64,000 bases of DNA from Scatophagus argus (taxonomy: Eukaryota; Chordata; Actinopteri; Scatophagidae), in NCBI RefSeq assembly GCF_020382885.2, contig NC_058504.1, positions 18,301,019-18,365,018 on the forward strand, written 5' to 3'. The notes below the pieces were generated by a model that was not told the origin of the DNA, searched no databases, and saw only the letters and a program-made list of their open reading frames with translations. The translations under genes were made by a program, and so were the position numbers. Positions 36,301 to 64,000 of the stretch are shown in pieces (position 1 is the first letter of the stretch; each line of letters opens with the position of its first letter).

Positions 36301-37679
36301 CTACTCTCATGTACCTATGCATTCACACACAGAAAAATCTAAATACCTTTACAGTCTGGACAAACGGCAGTATGCTTTCTCTTGCTGTTTTTAACCCACT
36401 CTGAATAATACCCGGACTCTCTGGAACAAACTGAGCCTGAGCAGGCTGTGGAAGCGGGGTGTAGATGTTCAGCTGGGGACAGAGACAGAGTTAGAATGTA
36501 ATGATGATATGTCAGTTAGGTGAATGCCAATAAGTCACACCACGTCTGGTGAGGTTTTTGGACAGTCATACCTTTTCTCTTGGGACCAGCTCATCAGTGG
36601 GCACTTCCCTCACAGTATACACACGGATGGAAGCTATGCTCAGCACTGTGGGAACAGCCACTATCACCACCTAACACAAGTTAAAAACACGCTGCAAACT
36701 CAAATGTCATAGCAACCACGCAAAACACTGACATGAATCACTGACAGACAGATGACTCAAGTGGACCAGTGGTGGAAGAACTCGGTGCTTTGAATATATA
36801 AAACCGCAACATGAAAATACTCAATTAAAAGTCCTATAACACCACATAAGTAAGAAAATAACATATTAATGCCAGTACCAGTTATGTCGAATTGCCCTTA
36901 CTCAGCCTTACTGTTAACGTTATGTGATTGTTATGTCTACAACATATTTATACACTATTATTATCGAAGCATTAACAAGCAAGTTTAAATTTTAATGTTA
37001 AGGGAGGTTTAGTCGGAGCTCACGACCTGTGCCGCTGGGTAACTTGCTTTAAAGTAAAGCATGTGTCGTGTTTTATATTATCATCGTTTGCACAGTATGC
37101 AAAAAGTTAGGTCTATAGCCACCAAACAAACAAATAAAAGTAACTTTAGCGAACGTTAGCTACGCGGTATTTATGCACAATTTTGCAGCAGGCTACTTTT
37201 GTACGTCAAAATTGTGTATTAATAAATACAGTGTACACAACAGCCACAGTATGTGGAACTCTGCTATGATATGCAGGACTTAAACGCCTCAAACGAGGCT
37301 GCCTTGTGCTACTGGTTGCAAAACGTGTTGAACAGTCTACACTGGTTAACGAAGTCAGGATCTGACAAATACCATAATTTACCATCTGTTACACATGCTC
37401 ATGAGACTATTATTTGTTTGACTACGGCTCAAACAGCGGTCAGCTAACGTATCAAAATGCTGTATAGTTAGCATTATCTCATTCAGGGAGGCTAAGTAGG
37501 CACAGTTAGCAAAGCTATTTTCCTGTAACAACTGCTAAGTGACACTTGGTTCAAGTTTGCATTAACGATTCGGGGACAGTTAACATTATCGTTACACCCA
37601 CGCACTCATTCAAAATATACACATATAAACAAAAAACTTTGCCGAAGTGGAAATGTCACGCATTCACCTTGGCCGCCAT
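30311..37679 (-). CDS. apool: MICOS complex subunit MIC27 (apolipoprotein O-like), complete, 10 exons
   Basis: Minus-strand exons are 37668-37679, 36572-36670, 36347-36472, 35774-35828, 35222-35320, 33717-33808, 33502-33618, 32384-32831, 31336-31479 and 30311-30399. The total is 1281 bp, 426 residues, all GT-AG. MIC27 sits in the mitochondrial inner membrane, belongs to the MICOS complex that shapes cristae junctions, and binds cardiolipin. Seen: MAAK start, N-terminal hydrophobic segment (5-24), YLKDPPPEFLPRFG (103-116), a first membrane segment (about 114-128) ending LARKGSRFKR, a second one (about 137-160) with VCYPAQAVAVLK, then VTGKKVYAAGQW. The C-terminus PEDEDLYSTRS matches human APOOL. 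Exons 8 and 9 (residues about 201-397) are an acidic Ser/Thr/Pro/Glu-rich insertion that makes it far longer than human APOOL (268 residues). APOO/MIC26 is the alternative; the LYSTRS tail favours MIC27. Confidence 0.92.
31544..32089. mobile_element. piggyBac-type non-autonomous element (TTAA target duplication) in apool intron
   Basis: TTAA at 31544-31547 and at 32086-32089 flank a 538 bp unit. It starts CCCTCAGGAGTC and ends GACTTCAGAGGG, so the terminal inverted repeats match at 10 of 12 positions. TTAA duplication with CCCT ends is the hallmark of the piggyBac superfamily. The unit is non-coding. Its middle (31770-31880) is unusual, with GGTGCGCGTTT repeated in tandem and several CAGCGCATT units, giving local CpG density unlike the AT-rich flanks. 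It lies in the intron between apool exons 8 and 9. Confidence 0.75.
33941..34140. repeat. MITE-like fish repeat ('ctggtgcaatttgtttg' family) in apool intron
   Basis: CTCTCACACCTGCTTGGTGT, AACCCAACAAACCAGACTGA, TTGGTCTGCTTCCAAGTGGT and CTCTGGTGCAATTTGTTTGC occur in the order of a common teleost repeat I remember. It also shows internal inverted complementarity (AACAAACC / GGT..GTTTG). It lies between the apool exons ending at 33808 and 35222. Confidence 0.5.
36767..36880. repeat. MITE-like repeat, second copy of the 18418 family
   Basis: CCAGTGGTGGAAGAACTCGG, followed by AAAATACTCAATTAAAAGTCCT, corresponds to the start of the same fish repeat family as at 18418-18590. It is in the first apool intron. 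Confidence 0.5.
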
Positions 37680-37815
37680 GACAGAGCTCCTCCTTCTTCT
37701 TTGAGCTCCGAGACGCAGCTTCAAACAGTCCAAACCACGGTCGGCTACTGCCACCTAACGGATTGAAAACGCACCTGCAACAGCCTGGTATCGTGGTGAT
37801 CTCATTCAGCAGATA

Positions 37816-38308
37816 CACTATATAGACAAGAGTATCCAGACAGACCTCTTTATAGGGTTCTTTTTCTGGACTTTGGCGCGGCCCGTTACTTCAAGTGAAG
37901 ATGCTTCAGCATACCAAGACATTTTGGACAATGCTATACTTCCGACTTTGTGGCAACAGTTTGGGGAAGGCCCTTTTCTATTTCAGCATGACTGTGTCCC
38001 AGTGCACAAAGCAAAGCTCCATAAAGACATGGTTGGATGAGTTTGGTGTTTTGGTGGAGTCCTGACCTCAACCCCGTCGAACACCTTTGGGATGAACTGG
38101 AACAGAGATTGTGAGCCAGGCCTTTTGGTCCAACATCAGTGCTTGCCCTCACGAATGCTCTACTACATGGATGGGCAAAAATTTCCACAGAAACCCTTCA
38201 CAGAAAAGTGGAAGCTGTTATAGCTGCAAAGATGTTTATGTATCAGAATGCAATGTCATTATAGTTCTCATAATGGTCAGATGCCCCAATACTTTTGTCT
38301 ATACAGAG
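37816..38308 (+). mobile_element. Tc1/mariner-type deletion derivative, copy A, next to the apool 5' end
   Basis: The left end TA|CACTATATAGACAAGAGTAT begins at 37816. The right end (ACTTTTGTCTATACAGAG) is the degenerate inverted counterpart, ending near 38308. The interior on the plus strand retains the 3' part of a Tc1-like transposase (frame FGEGPFLFQHDCVPVHKAK, then DLNPVEHLWDELEQR) broken by an indel and lacking the N-terminal half. Copy B at 52419-52879 has the same internal structure. It cannot encode transposase. Its left end is 137 bp from the apool start codon. Confidence 0.8.
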
Positions 38309-40754
38309 AATGTTTGCAGCGTGTTCTCCATTCGTCGGTATTGGCAATGATTGTTATTTTGTTAATTTGCATGCATGTCATTAGAAGGTAAAATATAAAT
38401 ATCACATTTAGGTTTATAAAAGTTAAAACACATTTGAAATCATTAAGCTGTCCCTGCTGTTCCATATGTAAAGAGAGTATTCATCATATGCATTGCTTTA
38501 TTGGGGGCGAGGTAGGAAACTGGGGGCCTCATGCTCCAAAGCACTCCAAAAGCTCCAGGTCTTCTCCAGGGCAAGTTGGTGATTTTTGATTTTATTCGAA
38601 ATAATTAATTGCAAATTTGCTTGGCAAATAGCACAACTTAACTACAATATCAAATGAGGTGACCTTGTGCCCATGTCTCATAAAGGAACTGCAACATAGT
38701 AGATTGCAATGGTTACAATAGACTCGATGAGAACTTAAAATCTGGTCATCTTCATACTGGCAACATAAGCACAGAACACACATATATACAGAACATATAC
38801 AGAATATAGCTCGTAGTGCAGAGGATTCAGTTTATTGAAGTCAAAGTTTAACAACTTAAGTTTACAATCTGTATTTTTTTGTAATATATATTCATATATA
38901 TGAAACCAAAAAAGGCTACTTTAGGAAGAATAAATGTCATTTTCTTTCTTTTTTAATATCATCTTTAGTCAGTTTAATGTACAGAATAACAGTAAGCTAA
39001 TATTATCCTTGAAAAAGAGCAATATGTTCCTTTTTTAATGTCGCAGTGCAACTTACATCTTACACACCTGTGCAATGTACCATGAGGTGTACACCCCTGA
39101 AAGAACACACAGTGGAATCTCCCTTTTCGGCCTGTTTCTGCAGGTCTACACACACAAAGATCTGGGAGGGATTACACAGTCTGTGCCTACAAATCAAATC
39201 CTGCGCACCGTAATCTACAGTATGTCGCCTGCTCAGCGGAGCAGCGGTTGGAAAAAGAAGACCAACGTTACAGATGAGAAACACAGAGAGGTCTGCAGAC
39301 TAAAACTGTATTGTCACTCTTCTACAGCTGTGTGTGTGTAGGATCACCAGTATAGTCAGTCTATCGTTGCCAAGGAGAGTGTTGGGAGGCACAGGGAAAG
39401 TGCTTGCATCATTTAGTTTCTTTGTGGTACTCTCAAATTAAGCATTTAAGAAATATGAGCTGTGTCTCTGGGGTGTGTTTGATATTTCATGACAGAGTGA
39501 CATGATGAAAAAACCTGAACTTACACTCAAAGAATTACAGTAACAGATGCGGATAAGTACAGATAGTGCTGGATGCAGCAAGTGCTACTCATGTCTCTCA
39601 GAGTCTAAGACACTGGGGGGCACTGTTGAGTCCTTGGCCTGATATTGCAGATGAAGTGATTCATCTGAGTTTCACAGACATTACAGACCAGTTAGTGCAG
39701 AGGTCTTTGACCGCCGCAGATCAACCACAAGTTTGGAGGGACTGTCAAAAAAGCTTTCATTTTAGAAGTAACTGCACTGTTGTCTCTCAGTAAAGATTCT
39801 CGAAGCCTTTGGAAACATGTCAGTCTTTCCATATAAACCAAAACATCAAACTGAAACCTCCTGGTAGCATGCCAAAAGAGGATCTGCATTAGATCAAGTA
39901 ACTGAGCAGCAAAAATGCCTCCCTCAGTTGATGTACAGTGTGTGTCTTCAAACTCTATCTAATGAAAAAAAAATACATCAAATCTATGAACATGTAAATA
40001 AAAAGTCATTCTTCAACAGTTCTTTAGCACGGATCATGCGCTACAAGTCTAATTTAACTTGCAATCATGAGAGGAAGATAAAAAAAAAGAGCACTAATGA
40101 TCCACAATATTTTACCCTGTCCAATCAAATCAGTCCCAGGCCTTTTCTCATGCAACACATCACCAGGACAAGGGTCAGCTGTGATGTAAAAACTGTCAAT
40201 CAACTGTCAGTGATGGTGGTTGTTGTTGTATGCCTCCTAGATGTTTAACTGCTAAACACCCTGCACCTACAGAGTGAAGAGGGGGACACTGCAAAACCTT
40301 GGCATAGAATACATCATACTTTACATTATATCTATGACACAAAACGTAAATAGATTTATATATTCTTCTATGTTTAAATATATTTGTAGACTGTACACAA
40401 ATCTCTAGAAAATGAGACGGCAAATGTTTTTACCTGATATTTTGAACAGCAATGGTAAAGAGGCCAATGAGACATAGACCCTGTGATGCAGCCAATGAGA
40501 TATAGAGATATAGAAAGTGCATTCTTTGTAGTGAGTGACTCCTTTGAAAAGAACTTTCTAGCTCTTGCATTCACTGTTTAAAAAAAAAATAAAAACAACA
40601 AAAAAACAAAAAAAAAAGTTTTGCACCCACACAAATACATACTCTCTGTCTTCCCTCCGCTACCTCTAAAAGCATATCACAGTGGTAGTGGAACGCAAAC
40701 ATTTACATCAGTATACAGAGCAGTATACACATATACACAAGTCTTTGAGGACTA

Positions 40755-40862
40755 GAGAGAGAGAGAGGAGAAACAAAAGGACAATTAATAAAAGAGAAGG
40801 AGGAGATGGACAGAAACACAGAGAGAGAGCAAGAGAGAGGAAAAGAAAGAGAGGGAGAGAGA
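40755..40862. repeat. GA-rich low-complexity tract in likely cnksr2 3' UTR
   Basis: AGAGAGAGAG and AGAAAGAGAGGGAG units, with interruptions, make up most of this stretch. On the cnksr2 strand it is a CU-rich RNA tract, a possible PTB-type binding region by composition only. Confidence 0.7.
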
Positions 40863-41536
40863 ATGCAAACCGAATCGTAGAACTGCACTCTATCAGAGGA
40901 GCCTCCTTCTGCAGGTAAAATGGTGGGGTTTTGTTCCACACAGTTCACAGTTTGAAATAGTGTGCATCTAGCCAGCAAAATGGTTCCCTCAATGCTTGTG
41001 CCTCTCGTTTTCATCTGAAGCAGATAAGCCAGCATTGACGACCACCTTTCACAGTCTTACGCTAAAAGTCACTGCCCTTACTTTCCCCACACTGTCCCGT
41101 CACATCAGCCTGGAGAGACAAGTGAGGTCCCTGTAAATCAGCAAGATATGCAACGAGAGGAAAAAAAACAATAGAGAGAGAAAGGGGGAGAACTGGTGGC
41201 TCTGGGTGCAAAGTTCATCAGTACAAAAGTAGTACAGTGCTGTGGTGAAAAGGGTTCTCCTCTGTATTGCTGCTACATAGCTCCCCCTGCCCCCTAAAAT
41301 CAACAGGAAAAATATAGCTAAACCAAGAGAATACAAAGGAACGAACATGTTAAAAAGTTTCCTTTTTTTCCATTTTGCTCGACAAGCGTGAGTTTATGCT
41401 GAGTTCCATAGACAAAGGAAGATTAATGCTTTCTGTTCAGGCATGCAATAGGCACCCTGTGGGGTCCTCAGGATTATCAAAAGTTCATACACGCAGGTCT
41501 CAGACTGTTCCCTCTATGATATTTACACATCTTACA

Positions 41537-41582
41537 ATGTGTGTCCTTGTGTGTATGTGTGTGTGTGTGCGCGCGTGTGTGT
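41537..41582. repeat. TG/CG simple repeat 135 bp after the cnksr2 stop
   Basis: TGTGTGTCC..TGTGTGTGTGTGTGCGCGCGTGTGTG. On the cnksr2 strand it reads as CA repeats. It lies in the probable 3' UTR. Confidence 0.75.
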
Positions 41583-41716
41583 GGGTGACTGGGTGCTCAG
41601 AGACGTGATCAGGAGAGAGGATTCAGCTAGTGTTATGTGTATGTGTGTACTATGTGTGTATGTGTGTGTTTTAGTGAGTGTGTGTATCACTTCGGTCTTT
41701 GCTTCTTCTCTGTTTT

Positions 41717-63998
<22,282 letters not shown>

Positions 63999-64000
63999 TA

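Larger units (their letters stand above)
38309..41716. other. Interval between the transposon near apool and the cnksr2 stop; probably long cnksr2 3' UTR
   Basis: On the minus strand this is downstream of the cnksr2 stop (41717). An AATAAA (plus-strand TTTATT, 38831-38836) lies about 2.9 kb after the stop and could end a long 3' UTR, as is usual for neuronal scaffold genes. Contents: a TG-rich simple repeat at 41537-41582, a GAGA-rich tract at 40755-40862, A-rich runs at 40578-40618. No protein-coding exon was recognised. Confidence 0.5.

Overview
This window is vertebrate nuclear DNA, most likely from a ray-finned (teleost) fish. It contains no operons. The genes are split into short exons with GT-AG introns, microsatellites are dense, and the dispersed repeats are of kinds I know from fish genomes. 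Conceptual translations match five vertebrate genes, and splice phases close exactly across every multi-exon model built here.

Layout. (1) 1-13040, plus strand: the last 11 coding exons of a teneurin, best match tenm1. They cover the YD-repeat shell, the RHS core, the Tox-GHH-like domain and the C-terminal TCAP peptide; the 5' part of the gene lies outside the window. (2) 15414-17745, minus strand: a complete three-exon sh2d1a (SAP), the free-SH2 adaptor of immune receptors. (3) 22009-23268, minus strand: an intronless-coding angiotensin II type 2 receptor (agtr2), with an expanded third intracellular loop. (4) 30311-37679, minus strand: a complete ten-exon apool (MIC27, MICOS complex of the mitochondrial inner membrane), with a long acidic insertion relative to mammals. 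(5) 41717 to beyond 63947, minus strand: 17 exons of the 3' part of cnksr2 (CNK2 scaffold), from the PDZ domain through the PH domain to a C-terminal ETHV PDZ ligand. Its 5' exons (SAM, CRIC and start of PDZ) are outside the window.

The human orthologues of all five genes are X-linked, so this is a compact piece of a conserved vertebrate linkage group. The genes do not act in one pathway; their adjacency is historical.

Noncoding DNA holds non-autonomous DNA transposons. These include two Tc1/mariner-type elements sharing one internal deletion, one of them about 135 bp upstream of the apool start codon. A TTAA-flanked piggyBac-type element lies in an apool intron, and several MITE-like families are present, along with CA, CT and GA microsatellites. 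I saw no tRNA, rRNA, CRISPR or viral gene. The most useful leads are lineage-specific protein changes (TCAP-1 end, AT2 transmembrane-7 residue, AT2 loop 3, MIC27 insertion, SAP tail), a UG-repeat placed at a tenm1 splice acceptor, a short-exon cassette in cnksr2, and the transposon at the apool promoter. I found no convincing undescribed multi-gene system here.
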